Assembly (NCBI GenBank): GCA_018105865.1
Contig: CM030851.1
Span: forward strand, 784,501-848,500
Length of the DNA stretch: 64,000 nucleotides
Origin: Metaphire vulgaris
Lineage: Eukaryota > Annelida > Clitellata > Crassiclitellata > Megascolecidae
Direction of reading: 5' to 3'
Shown here: in pieces, positions 1-19,024 of the stretch
How the letters are laid out: each line of letters opens with the position of its first letter
How positions within the stretch are numbered: the stretch's first letter is position 1
The notes under the pieces: generated by a model
The model's input: the letters and a program-made list of their open reading frames with translations, nothing else
Databases searched by the model: none
Told to the model about the DNA's origin: nothing
Position numbers and translations under genes: made by a program

Positions 1-491
1 ACGCCTCATGCACGACACAACCTCTCTACGCAACTAAAACATCAACAAGGTCCGTTATAATCTTTTCATATTAAACACTTTCACAAACAACCAAACAAAA
101 ATAAAGTCCTTCTGCAACAAAGGGAAGAAATCAAAAACAGATAAAACAGCCCATACCCCAGAAGGGGTATGGGGCATTTTCATATCCCAGCGTCTACCAT
201 TTCATAAAAAGAATATTTTGAACAATTATCTTAGTGTAAAGTAATGTTAAAGGTTACTGCCTGCCACACAACTGTAAATGTACAGCTTCACCTATAACCC
301 AACTTAAGTAACTGCATAGTGGCTTTTGTGACAGGTTGCCTTCTGCCATAGAGTGACTGTGAAACATTTAGTTTAACTTATCTTATAACTGGATAGCAAA
401 ACACCCAAGAGGCACTTCTACGGGCAAAAGAGCCATTGTCATCCTAAGATTATTCTTTCACTGAAATTTAAAGCTGTAATGACATGAGAAC

Positions 492-3400
492 CTGCTTCTG
501 AAAGTTAAGCAGCCTCAGCGCCCGTAGCTCTGTCACGGCCTGCACCTTCAGGTCTTCAGCGATCGTCATCGGCAAATTCTCCAGCTGTTCGATTCTCTTG
601 GCAATGCGACTGGCAACCCTGCGACACACATTAACACGGGGCACGTAAGATCACAAGCAATGCGAAAAAACAGGAAGAGAAATATCACATCACACTGCAT
701 TCTTGGCCGTAAAAACCAAAATTATGACTCGGGGCACTTTGAAAGTGGTCAACTTTAGCAGAAAAAAAGAAACAATAAACAGAAAAAATATACCACATCA
801 CCATCAGTTAATCGTCTTGTAACATCTCTAATACATGAAAAAGTTAATACTTGTCTCGTAATTGAACAAGCTTACGGTCCGGCGTACTAGGCAAGCAGCA
901 ATGCATATGGCTTACACTATTAATCTACAGTAGTTTGCCATTGCTTTCTCTAGATCCGCATTCTACCTTCGCAATCTAACACTGTTGCCAATTCATTCAT
1001 GCCTAAGCGATGAACTGCTTGGTTGGTTGGCTACCAGTTCCACAACTTGACAATGTTGATGGTCACCCATCCAACTACGAGCAGCGCTAGATGTTTAACT
1101 TTGATGTTCTGATGGATGGGAACTGGTTGCTCAACACTAAATAGGCCTATTTATGCAAAAAAAACACTTAACTCTTAAACTTCCAGATACTTTGTAACTA
1201 TAAGCAATGTAACCGAGTATACTCTGTCCTGGCGGTCTAAGTGTTAATTTCTGAATAGTCCACTGTATTGAACTTGTCCAATATTACCTCTTATGCGAAA
1301 ATTTTCTAATGCATTTCTAAGGACTCTTCAAAACTGCTAATACTGCAAAAAGCTTATCAACCTATTCAAATATCAGATACAAGAACTTAATAAGGCTGAA
1401 ATGGCGTGACAAAGTGGTTCCAGGCAGTGGCAGTTCCAGGATTTCTTTGGCGGAGGATGAAATGAATTCATAGGCAGTTGTTGGGGGGATGAAAATATAA
1501 AGAAATAAATCAATAAACTTTACCCAAAAAGGCTGACAAAAGGGAATTTTACCCCTAATTTTACTACACTTTTACCGCAAAAAATAGAATAGGTTGACAA
1601 GCAAATAAAGGTCATCCACAGTTTTTCCCCCATAGTTTTACTAGACTTTTACCCAAAAATAGGTTACACAGGCAAAAAAAGTAAGTCCAGAAGTCCAGTG
1701 TAGGGGGGATGCATCCCAACTCATCCCCTCACGTGGAACCGCCACTGGTTCCAGGTGTGTTTAGCGTACCTGTTCTCTCTTTCCTGTAGAAGAGTCAGTG
1801 GATTCAGTCCCTGTGGTTTGCTGACAGGTGCAATACGGTTGTTACGCTGTTGCATCGACACGACAGCCTGCACAGACGAAGGAAAATTCGCAGGCGCAAC
1901 CTGTCCCGGAGGCCCTGGCATTGGCGCCTTCTGTCCCGCCATATTCGTGATCATCTGCGGCCCGACGGCCCCCGGCTGGCCAGGAGGGAAGCGCTGTCCG
2001 TCGCCTTCAAACCTAGGTTCTGGAATGGCCGGTCCTCCCGCTGCACCCATTGGCTGCGGCCCCATCGGCTGATACTGTGTTGGCATCAGACCAGCTCCAC
2101 GCACTGGACTCTGATCAACTAACAACACAGACACACTACACTCAAAAGGTCACCATTCAAAAGATCACCCGTGAAAATGTCACCGGCAAAAGGTCATCGG
2201 TCAAAAGGTCATCAGTCAAAAGGTCACATTTTGGGAGCCAGTTGTTAGAGGGTTAAACAAGGTCTTTAAAATGCCTATTTCACTCTTAAATGAACAAAAA
2301 TCCATTATTCAAAGATGTTAATTGAGTAATTGCATAATCATTATTTGCAGCATTCCAAAGTACTCTATTTCATTATTTTGTCAAATAAACACTTAAATGA
2401 TTTGTATTTCTTCGATATAATGTTGAAAAAACAGCTTTTTCATTCATTCTCCTGAAACAAAATAATTTGCAGAGATGGATGAAAGATGGTTTTCAAATTA
2501 ATTTTTGAATTAGCTGCTACTTGAAGAACTTGCTGCTATTTACTTCTTATGAATGTTAAATATGTATAGATTTGGTAGTTGACTAAATAAATTGTCTGAA
2601 TAATAATAATAATAATAATACCATACTATAGTATAGATTTAGTTGACTAAATGTGCAGCACACAAACAGAAAGTATAATGGTGAGGTGAAAAATCAAATT
2701 TATTACCTGAAAAGCCAGGTCCAAACTGACGTTTTCCCTCGAGCACTTTTCGCACATAATCTGGAACCGGTTGATTGCGAGCAATGTATTTGTATGCCAT
2801 TATCTGAGCCTTCAACATCTGCAGCTGTGCCGGCGTCATCGGAGCCTGTCGAGCACCGTCGCCAGGCAACGGTTGCCCCGGCAACGGCCCTACCATTGGT
2901 CCTGGATTCAAGATTCCCTCTGCAATGGTTCCACCGCCAGACGGCACAGGCCCCAATCCGACACCACCGATCATATTCGGCGCTCCAACTTGAATGTTCT
3001 TCGCTGCTCCAGCTGCAACCATAGGCCTGGAGTCTGCCAAGGACCCATCTGCCATGACTGGTCCTCCACCGGGTCCCTGCTGGAAAGGCATGGACTCCAT
3101 CTCATGAACTGCTCCTGTAGGTCCTCTGACGGTACCAGATCCCCCCATGTGTAGGGTCGAATCCGACGTCATCCCTGGATGAGGAAGAGATGCGGTCATG
3201 CTCTGCGAACCACTCTGCATGCCATGCATTCCCATCAAACCAGCCCCTCCAACATTAGGGTTGTTCACTGGTGCACCACTCATCCCCTGGCCCACCACTG
3301 AACCACCACCACCACCACCACCACCAGACAAGCTAGGTCCAGCACTGGCCACACTGCCAGTCATGTTGTTGGGCAGTCCACACACAGATCCAGCCTGGCC

Positions 3401-4165
3401 AGCAGGACCCATAATCGTTCCCGGCCCACCAGGAATCGGTCCTCCCTGACCACCAATCATCATCGCAGAAGCCATCCCTTGACCAGACATTGGGCCACTC
3501 TGAACAGAACCCATCATTGGATTCATCATTTGCTGGCTTCCCATTGGACCCCCAGGGCCTAACATCATGCCTCCACCCATGCCCTGGGAACCCATGGGTG
3601 CTCCAATCACGCCCATCGGTCCCCCTTGACCAGGTGCCATTATACTTCCGCCAATTCCCCGACCACCCATATGCCCTACTCCCCCACTCATCTGACCACC
3701 AGCACCCATGTTCTGGGCATTCATTTGGGGACCACTCATCATGGGACCAACACCACCCTGACTTACAGTCATTCCATGCTGCCCCATAGGAACCCCATCC
3801 ATCGGGTTGCCCATCATCTGTCCCCCAAATCCCATTGGCTGTCCACCCATGTAATTTCTTGGCATACCATGTCCACCCAAACCCTGTCCTCCAGCTGTTA
3901 CACCCTGTCTGTCGATCATATCCCCTTGAGGCATGGCCATTCCATGACTAATACCAGGGCCACCTGCACCCGGCATGACACCCACTGAACCGGAACCCAT
4001 AGGACTGTTGACCATTCCAGCACTTCCCATGGCACCTATCCTCGGCACATTTGGCCCGCTGCCCATACTCATGGGCCCAGCGTTCATCTGGCCGTCATAA
4101 GAACCGCCACCGCTCGACAATGAACCGCCGCTTATATTTCCCGGCTGATTCATCCCCTCAGCCAT
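492..4165 (-). CDS. SMARCA4: BRG1/Brahma-type SWI/SNF ATPase, N-terminal exons (partial)
   Basis: Catalytic ATPase of the SWI/SNF (BAF) chromatin remodelling complex, nuclear. Three coding exons are visible on the minus strand: 4165-2707, 2118-1770 and 618-492; phases agree (1, 2, 0) and all borders are GT-AG. Exon 1 begins MAEGMNQPG and is extremely Gly/Met/Pro/Gln-rich for about 430 residues, then carries a QLQ motif (about residues 441-480: TPAQLQMLKAQIMAYKYIAR, then NQPVPD). Exon 2 is Pro-rich and ends RIAPVSKPQGLNPLTLLQER. Exon 3 reads RIAKRIEQLENLPMTIAEDL and LRALRLLNFQKQ, the start of the region before/inside HSA in BRG1 and BRM. HSA, BRK, helicase and bromodomain must lie beyond the left edge. 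A 5' UTR acceptor may sit near 4191. One gene serves for both SMARCA2 and SMARCA4 in most invertebrates, so the symbol is by family. The family call is secure; the low-complexity part is unusually long. Confidence 0.93.
1172..1243. mobile_element. 72-bp TTAA-flanked MITE (copy 1)
   Basis: Flanked by TTAA on both sides (1168-1171, 1244-1247), with inverted ends CTCTTAAACTTCCAG / CTGGCGGTCTAAGTG. TTAA targets and CCCTT-like ends are piggyBac hallmarks. Three relatives lie at 8823, 23504 and 55341. Confidence 0.7.
1425..1747. mobile_element. hAT-like MITE with perfect 8-bp target duplication
   Basis: Ends are near-inverted: CAGTGGCAGTTCCA on the left and TGGAACCGCCACTG on the right. The 8-bp direct repeat GTTCCAGG flanks both sides (1417-1424 and 1748-1755) without mismatch. 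No transposase is present. It lies inside the SMARCA4 intron, ending only about 20 bases from the donor of the exon that stops at 1770. Confidence 0.85.
2135..2230 (+). repeat. Short imperfect tandem repeat containing AGGTCA words
   Basis: A unit of about 15 bp, of the form TCAAAAGGTCAYCRG, is repeated about six times; AGGTCA occurs at 2147, 2191, 2206 and 2221, the last three exactly 15 bp apart. It sits in the SMARCA4 intron just upstream (in gene sense) of the exon starting at 2118. AGGTCA is the nuclear-receptor half-site, but the repeat also looks like transposon or minisatellite debris, so no function is claimed. Confidence 0.55.
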
Positions 4166-4310
4166 GATGCAGCAGACACTTTACTTGTAACTAAAAGCAA
4201 ACACACCATACTTAAATCATTTTTACAAACCATCCAATGTAACATATTTCAAATGTCATTCAAAGCATGGCAGATTCATGCAGTGGGAAATTTCTAATAA
4301 TTGCATTAGA

Positions 4311-4776
4311 GACATTCCTCATCAAATCAACACCCTTCTGAATAAAATCTAATGCCACTGCTTCAGATTTTGATGAAATTGATACAGTTGTTCATCCCCA
4401 TGAGTAATGTTGAAAACCATAATATAAGAGTGTTGGATCAACCCATGCCCAAACTGCATACAAACTATAAGAGTGCCCACTCTGAAATTTTCACAATTAA
4501 TTCTTTACAATATAAGACTTATCAACAAATAAATTCATAAATATTGTTGAATACACAATGGTCGAAATCTCAAATGATGTGCTATGATTGCTTCTGTTCC
4601 TTTGGCTTTCAAACTCTTGGTGTAAATGCTAATTGGCCCAAATAGTTTGCCAAAAGCTAAAATTTGGTGCAAAGATCATGTCTCTAGCTATCATAGATGC
4701 GGAGACATTAGTTTTACTATTGCGAGTTGGCGTGGGTCGGCCATACTTTCATGACCCATAGTTTAGACCCATGGGG
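4311..4776. mobile_element. Dispersed repeat with long inverted ends (copy 1)
   Basis: 4468-4776 matches 49017-49335 in direct orientation (shared core AAGAGTGCCCACTCTGAAAT, GGTGCAAAGA and others). 4311-4455 matches the reverse complement of about 49310-49465, so the element family has roughly 150-bp inverted termini, like a foldback or long-TIR MITE. The right end of this copy appears truncated. It is intergenic, between SMARCA4 and MRM2. Confidence 0.6.
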
Positions 4777-5159
4777 TCGAATTCGCTCAGAAAGAGGTTA
4801 AACGCCCTTCGTCCATTAATATCGAAAGCTGCGCTCGATTTACAAAGAAAATTAGCCAAAAAACGTTCATATATGTGGTTCTATTGGTTCTTTGTTGGTG
4901 GGATGGGACTTCAGACAGGGGCTGGGGTGTCGATAAAACCTCTAAACCCACTTAAAATTCGATCTCAGTTAAATAACGAACGAACAATTGTATAACACGA
5001 TTACTTGTGCTCAAAATCGTCCTTTAATTTTACGGATTTTATTGAAAATTGACAGAAAATAAGAACTTTATTCACGGATTAAGAAAAATCGTTCCTCCAA
5101 AGATTCAACCAAAGACCATAACGCTTCTGTAGACAGCCTCTGTCTGCGGAACTACTTCG

Positions 5160-5330
5160 TATAGCGCCAGACTCAACATGGCATTCTCTAGCCAAAGAAT
5201 GCTGGAATTGAGTTCCAAAGTCCTGGTGCAGCAAATGAAAAAGCACGGTTGCAAATTTTTAGAGATGATTGATTCAGATGACGAAGGAGAGTTACATGAG
5301 AGAAAGATCTAGTGCATCGAGGCTGCTGTG
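5160..5330 (-). mobile_element. L2-like LINE relic
   Basis: The reverse complement reads APGLWNSIPAF, the conserved near-C-terminal WNSIP motif of L2/CR1-type reverse transcriptases, as also seen at 15900 (plus) and 30400 (minus). It is degenerate with no usable ORF, and lies in the 1.57-kb space between the divergent SMARCA4 and MRM2 start codons. Confidence 0.6.
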
Positions 5331-5728
5331 GGATTATCAGATTTCGTAGGTAGACTGAATTTGATGTATTTAGTGAGTTAGTTATAAGTCATTGATATAT
5401 CATATAATTTTATATTCATTGCGTTCTGCTATTTTCAACCAGTGTAAAGATTTGAGCAATGTTGCAATATCGCAGAAATTTGGTGATTTGGTTACTTGTC
5501 GTGTTACTCAAGTTACACAGTCATATTACACAATAACATTGCCATTAGCAGGGAGTCTGTAAGACGCCTTGCCATTAACCACTAACGATATTTCTAAACC
5601 ATAGCGCTATAGAATAATATTTTTTGGACAACCCATAGATTTATTATTATCATCACAACCGGTGTTGTTAATCTACTTAATATCGCTCGGAAGAGGAAGA
5701 ATTTTTCTCTCGAGTTTTTTTTAGTTAA

Positions 5729-8002
<2,274 letters not shown>

Positions 8003-8269
8003 CCCTCGCTGTGACGAAACTTCAGAACAAGCTTAGCAGGTGCCAGTTGTTTTTGCAGATCAGAAGTCAGACAATTATCAGTATCCAAAAGCTTAAAAAA
8101 ACTGCAATGGTTGCATGACAACGTGTGGTGATGAGTATTGTGATGAGTGTGATTTCTTCTCAATCTGTAACGTGCAGACCGTCTATGCAGTTGGTTGCTT
8201 GTTCTCCTAAATTGTTCCTATGCAGTTCTTGAAAGACGAGTTCTGAAACAATGCACGTGAAAGTGTACG

Positions 8270-8275
8270 AATAAA
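8270..8275 (+). promoter_or_regulatory. Likely poly(A) signal of MRM2
   Basis: Canonical AATAAA, 268 bases after the MRM2 stop codon, the first in this orientation. Confidence 0.6.
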
Positions 8276-8579
8276 GATAATGGTCAAACGCAGAACATTT
8301 CATTAAGAGTATAACATTGGACATTGGTATTTTTGTATTGAAAACACTAAAACTGTTTGCTAGAAGTTTTTGTCAGATGGCTAGTTTAGCAGTCCATCGA
8401 ATTAACGATGACTAGAGTCTATGAGTTCGCATGTGGCTTATGAAGCCAATTTTTGCACTGTTGATCTGGTTGATCCGAGACAATGGCTATAAAATACGCA
8501 ACAGTTACATGTTTGTAAAAAATGTTTAACTATTAATATAAACTGTTGAATATATCCAACCTTGTGGATAGAATCTAGG

Positions 8580-8975
8580 ACAGGGGGTGGCCAACCTTGT
8601 GTGACCCGGGGGCTGCTTTACACTTTGATGACCATGCAGAGGGCTGCTTGTTTTTTTGCCATTGTTTTTTTGTTTTCAGCAATAGTGGGAATCACTACAT
8701 TCAAGTAACAGTAGTAATTGGTGGCACTTGCATTCTAATAGCAATTTAAAAGTAAGTTACTATTACAAAATTAAGAACAGTTACTAAAAGTCTTACCCTT
8801 GACTTAATTATGCAGCTTTTAACCTCTTAACTGGGCAACTATTTGTAACTCAATGTAAAATGGACGAGCGTTACTCGGGGCGCCCAGTTAACGGGTTAAC
8901 AAATTCACCATCTGTAAATGGTTTTCCTTGCTTAGCAATAGCTACTTCATAGCTTGCCTTCACAGCTGCTTCCGA
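8580..8975 (-). mobile_element. hAT-type transposon relic
   Basis: The left edge at about 8580 has CAGGGGGTGGCCAACCTTG, resembling terminal sequences of hAT/Charlie-like elements. On the minus strand, 8975-8903 reads AAVKASYEVAIAKQGKPFTD then GEFV, a stretch typical of ZBED/GTF2IRD2-like hAT transposases. It is interrupted by the TTAA-flanked MITE at 8823-8895, inserted right after GEFV. No intact ORF. Confidence 0.6.
8823..8895. mobile_element. 73-bp TTAA-flanked MITE (copy 2)
   Basis: TTAA on both sides (8819-8822, 8896-8899); inverted ends CCTCTTAACTGGGC / GCCCAGTTAACGGG. It is nested in the hAT relic. Confidence 0.7.
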
Positions 8976-9273
8976 TTAATGCTGTGAAAATAATGACTTA
9001 AACTGAATGTGTAAAGTGTACCAATGACGGGCATGTAACTCTATTTGGTATACACGTTAACATAATTGGCTAATTGGGTTAGCTGAAAAGCAGCTATGTG
9101 GTTTCTTCGCCATACTAATAATGTAAAAATTTACTAAAAAAACAACAGTTTAAAAAATGACGAATTTCTAGGTCTTGATAACATACATGTCAAAGACACC
9201 AGTTACTACTGATATATTTTGACGAATTTATGTTTCAAACACATAAAAATCACTTTAAATGTAGTGGTCGTAC

Positions 9274-14719
<5,446 letters not shown>

Positions 14720-15249
14720 TCAGAATATTTCCACATAAGACTTCAATGAAACAAGAGAGTTGGAATTGTCTGAGGCTAAACACAAACCTCTCAGGTCAGT
14801 CATGAAATACTCCCTCCTCCTTCCCCCCCCGGTTCTAATTTTAACTTACTTTTTTTATCCATCAACAACCAGTGGTTATGAGACAGGCTACACTTTTTAA
14901 AATGCACCATTATTCCTGCATCTGGACACAGAGAATTAGGCAGGCATATATGCATGCCCTGTGCCTATACAAGTGTGCATTTAGACTCAAGACCATTAAA
15001 ATACTGTCAACAACATTATAAAATAATAATTATCAAAGCTCTGGCAAATGGACACAGACAGCTAAATGCAGCACAGTGCATCTGTATTATTATTAGAATT
15101 GTTGTTGTTGTTATTATTATTATTATTATTATCTCACTACTTGCTCAAATGCCATGATAGCCATCCTAAGTGCAAATGCTACCAAAATCAGCCACAGGAA
15201 TTTGATTCAGAGATTAAATAAGGGGCACAGCAGAAACTATAAAGTTCAG

Positions 15250-16210
15250 TACTAATGCTGTACAATTCCAAAACAGAATTTCTGTTAATTGGACTGCCGC
15301 AGCAATTGAAAAAAAAGAAAATCCTACACCGATTTTAGCCCCAAAACATAATATGGTAATAACCCCTGTTCCAACTGCAAAATATCTTGGATTAACTTGT
15401 GACTATTCCGTGAATTTATAAGCTCACATATCGCAACTATCAAAAACCTGTTATGCTCACACTCAAGATCTACGCCGCCTTCGTCCCTACTTTGATATTA
15501 AAACTGCTTCCACTATTGCCACTTCAATAGTTCACTCTAAGTTAGACTACTGCAACTAACTGTTTCACAATCTTCCAAAGGCTTCCATATGTAAACTCCA
15601 ATAGATTCAAAATGCATTAGCTCAAGCAATTACAAATCACCAAAATTATGCCATATTGCACAATTACTCAAATATTTACACTGCTGAAAATACCAGAACA
15701 CATGAAATATATATATAAAATTATATCGATGACTTATAACTCACTTCATACATCAAAACCAGTCACCTACGAAATCTGATAATCCCACAACATCCTCAAT
15801 CTAGTCGATCTTCCTCTCTTGTCACTCTCCTTCATCCTCTGAATCAATCATCTCTCAAAATTTACAATCATGCTTTTTCATATTCTGCACCAGAATTTTG
15901 GAACTCAATTCCAGCATCCCTCTGCTGTCTACACCACGGTCAAATAACAAATTCTGATTCACAATTTCCTTCCTTTCTTGCAGCATCTCAAGTTTTTCTT
16001 TCTAAAATCAGAGAGCACTTCCCTTCAAAAAAATAATTTCCTCCATAGCTGTAACATCCCAACCATGATGACCCCTTGGATTAAATGACCCTGGATGACT
16101 CCACGTATGGCTATAGCCGCTTCACACTAAGATTAAGTGCCTAGGAATAAGAAGCTACTGCAGCATTGCTTTTGAAAGCATTATAGGAATTCACAAGATT
16201 TTACTTACTT
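15250..16210 (+). mobile_element. Degenerate L2-like LINE, reverse transcriptase C-terminus and 3' end
   Basis: Recognisable blocks in shifting frames: KTEFLLIGLPQQL, ITPVPTAKYLGLT, LRRLRPYFDIKTASTIATSI, VHSKLDYCN, SSSLVTLLHPLNQSSLKIYN and FWNSIPASL. These are the thumb and C-terminal blocks of L2/CR1-type non-LTR elements. Several stops and indels are present. The 3' UTR ends in a TTAC repeat near 16205. It lies between JNK and ACY1. Confidence 0.8.
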
Positions 16211-16289
16211 ACACAATATGCTCCAGTAAATTAATTATGGATCATTAGGCACTCACCACATCTACACAAATTCCAGCTAGACAGTCCCT

Positions 16290-16440
16290 ACATTGGCTTC
16301 CTATCAAGTATCGAATTAACTATCAAATCTGTCTCTTAGTATTCAAAACCATATTATATACCGGTAATGAACCCAATTACCTCAAGATGCAACTTATCCC
16401 TCGACCTACTAATCATTCCACTAGGTATTCGGCAGTCATT
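16290..16440 (+). mobile_element. LINE reverse-transcriptase fragment
   Basis: Reads LHWLPIKYRINYQICLLVFK then TILYTGNEPNYL, the LHWLPI block found just before the C-terminus of L2/CR1 reverse transcriptases. Isolated. Confidence 0.7.
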
Positions 16441-17999
16441 TATTGTTCCTTATTCTCTATATACAGTAGGGTGCTCCAAAAAAATAAAAGTCAAACAAGT
16501 TTCTCCCGTTTTCCATTATTTTGAAGACTATCAAACAGAATAACAAAATATTTTCTGTTTATAATGTGGTTAAGCCTCAGTTAAAAGTTGGAAAATGTAA
16601 AAAAATTTGCCATTATCCGAATCATAATTGTAACCAATTGTGAATATTATATAAAAGGTCTAAAATAGATAATGAGTGTCTATTCATTATCAACATCACC
16701 ATAGTAAGCTAACATCAGTTCAGAGCATTGAAATTTTATGTTTCAATTTTTTATCTGCAACAAGTCTTTGCAATTATTGTTCAGAAAGTTTGTGATCAGA
16801 GTGTCTTTTGTAGAATAAAATTGCAAAACAAACAGCACCATAGTTTCAGTTCAGGCATCACGCAAAGTGCTCTTCTTGAAATTTTATGTTTCCGCCTGTG
16901 ATTTTTACAGTCTGCAACAAGTATTGTTTGTTTTGACCTTTGCAATTATTGTTCCAGCAAAGTTTGTGATCAGCTTGACTGCCCTCTCAGCCTAGTCATT
17001 AATGGCCTTGCAATTTGTGAACAAGGCTTTTGGTTTGGCGGCATGCAACTTGTCTAAATGTAAAAGCGTGAAAAGCAGCCAAGATTTAGTGCCAATCAAA
17101 GTTAGTGATGATGACCTGGGCATTATGATAGTGGCGCTATAGAAGTTGATTGATTGATTGAAATTCATTGGTTTAGCCTCTCAGGCATAAGTCTTCGTAA
17201 ACGGCAGCAAAGCGCCATTTAAATGACTTAACAGCGAAATTCCAATGATTCATACTCAAGAAAAATGAAGGCACGACTCATCTTCAATATTTGGTAATAT
17301 AAGTTCTAACACACTTCTGAGTCAATCATCAGAAGAGGCGCTATATAAATATAGTGTTAGATTACATCCCATTACGAACATGGCTTGTTTTTGCGAATGC
17401 GTCTCTAAGTGTACTGGTATCCCCTACACTGCACTTTAGTGACTTAAGCGCTATGAAAGTTCTTTGATTAACTTGACGGAATGATTGACAGAATGTCTGA
17501 TTGCCGGGAGCATGTGCCGGTGTGCACCTGTCCCTCAAAGTCAGCTCCAGGACCACTAGATTCACCTACATTGGGTACGAACTTACCTTGGCAGGTCGGT
17601 ACTTCCTTCCACAACAGAAACGTCGGGTACTAGCGTAAATACTAGCGGTCCTATGTACCAGCGCCGTCTAAACATTCATCAGATCAGTGAGATCACTCAA
17701 TTCTGCTGACTCATCGCTTACTATAAATAGATACACGGCGACGTCATCGGCAGATCGCACTATTTGCTGGGTATCTATGGACAGCCATTTGCTGCATGAA
17801 TAGTTTCTGGAAATGATGAGTGTATCGACTGTATTCCTCAGTTTGTAAGGACAATTCTTTGGGGTCATTAAAATAATAGAGTATCGATCACGAAAACAGC
17901 TTGTCGGCTTAATTATTATTGATTCTGTGCTACTGTTCTTGAACTTAAGGTATTTCTCTTCAAAAGTCATTTTCTGCATTGTGGTATTGCCCTAACGTC

Positions 18000-18150
18000 C
18001 CAGCCATGTGACCCTTTGGATAAAATGACTGCCCCACCTTTTGCAATGGACATTTCAAATGTAGCATAGCTTAAGGCGACTAAGAATAAAACAGCTACCG
18101 CGGTACTAACTAGAAACGATATATAAATACACAAAATTCTACTTATTTAC
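18000..18150 (+). mobile_element. LINE 3'-tail fragment
   Basis: CCCAGCCATGTGACCCTTTGG and the following AAATGACTG, then AATAAAACAGCTACCGCGG and a TTATTTAC tail, parallel the 3' UTR of the LINE at 16050-16210. Confidence 0.55.
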
Positions 18151-18260
18151 TTCCTGTTCTGAAGAGCCACCTGCTTAATGGCCCCACCTGGCCTGACTTC
18201 GAGGTCCTTAGTCCTGCAGCCCAGTCAGACTTTTGAACTTTACGAGAATAAAGTTGAAAT

Positions 18261-18748
18261 CATGGGGGTATTATCCCAGGAGACGGCATTACATCATTTG
18301 GCTGAAGCCGACTAGATGGGTAATTCCCAGACAAGTAGACTCAAAACATCATCGACTGAGCCATGGTTAATAGGATTAAACATTAAATTAAACATTAAAA
18401 CATTTAATATTTTTAATGAGCCATGAAGAATAGGACTAATAGAATATGATTTGGCTTGTACCAGCATGGACCCAAACCGTTGAAATGTTACACCTACGTT
18501 GCGATCCCGCTGCGTTACACCATAGGCTGAACAGGCTGACATTAATCTAAATAAATTTCCACGGATAATTTAAAGGAATAATAATTATAACCCTAACCCT
18601 TAACACTACTCCTGTATTCGTCCCATCGTCAGATTCAACCATAATGGCCGATAACCACGGAGGTACTATTTTAGCCTACGAGCTACTAGCTTCACGCAGC
18701 CTGGGCTAGAAATGACGTTTAACCGTCTCCTGGGATAATACCTCCATC
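18261..18748. mobile_element. 488-bp inverted-repeat element
   Basis: Inverted ends at 18264-18286 and 18723-18745 match at 22 of 23 positions (core TATTATCCCAGGAGACGG). Flanks GTTGAAAT and GTTAAAAT match at 7 of 8, consistent with an 8-bp target duplication. No transposase. It lies 280 bp upstream of the ACY1 start. Confidence 0.7.
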
Positions 18749-19024
18749 GTTAAAATGACGTGTAGCGCATAGACATTAATATCACATGTAGCGGGATGGT
18801 AGCGGCCTAGCGGGTCTGGTCCCATAGATTTGTTATATAATATTAAAGTCTATCTCTGCCACTCTGGTCCTCTGTAAATAGAAGACCAAAGCGATCAGTT
18901 GCAGGTCAAAAGTCAAAGGACGAGAGTCTTTCGCAGCGCTGGGCCACTGTTAATCGCTGAGTAGTGAGGACTAACACATATATAACGGCTGCTGACTGGT
19001 TGTTTAAAGCTAGATTAAGCGCAC

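Noticed and set aside
16465..16700. Mariner-like end (CAGTAGGGTGCTCCAAAAAAA)
   Set aside because: Only one terminus is visible; the inverted partner was not found.
17362..17979. Two minus-strand frames of 67 and 103 residues upstream of ACY1
   Set aside because: No family resemblance, no convincing splice partners, and LINE tail sequence abuts; kept only as unproven.
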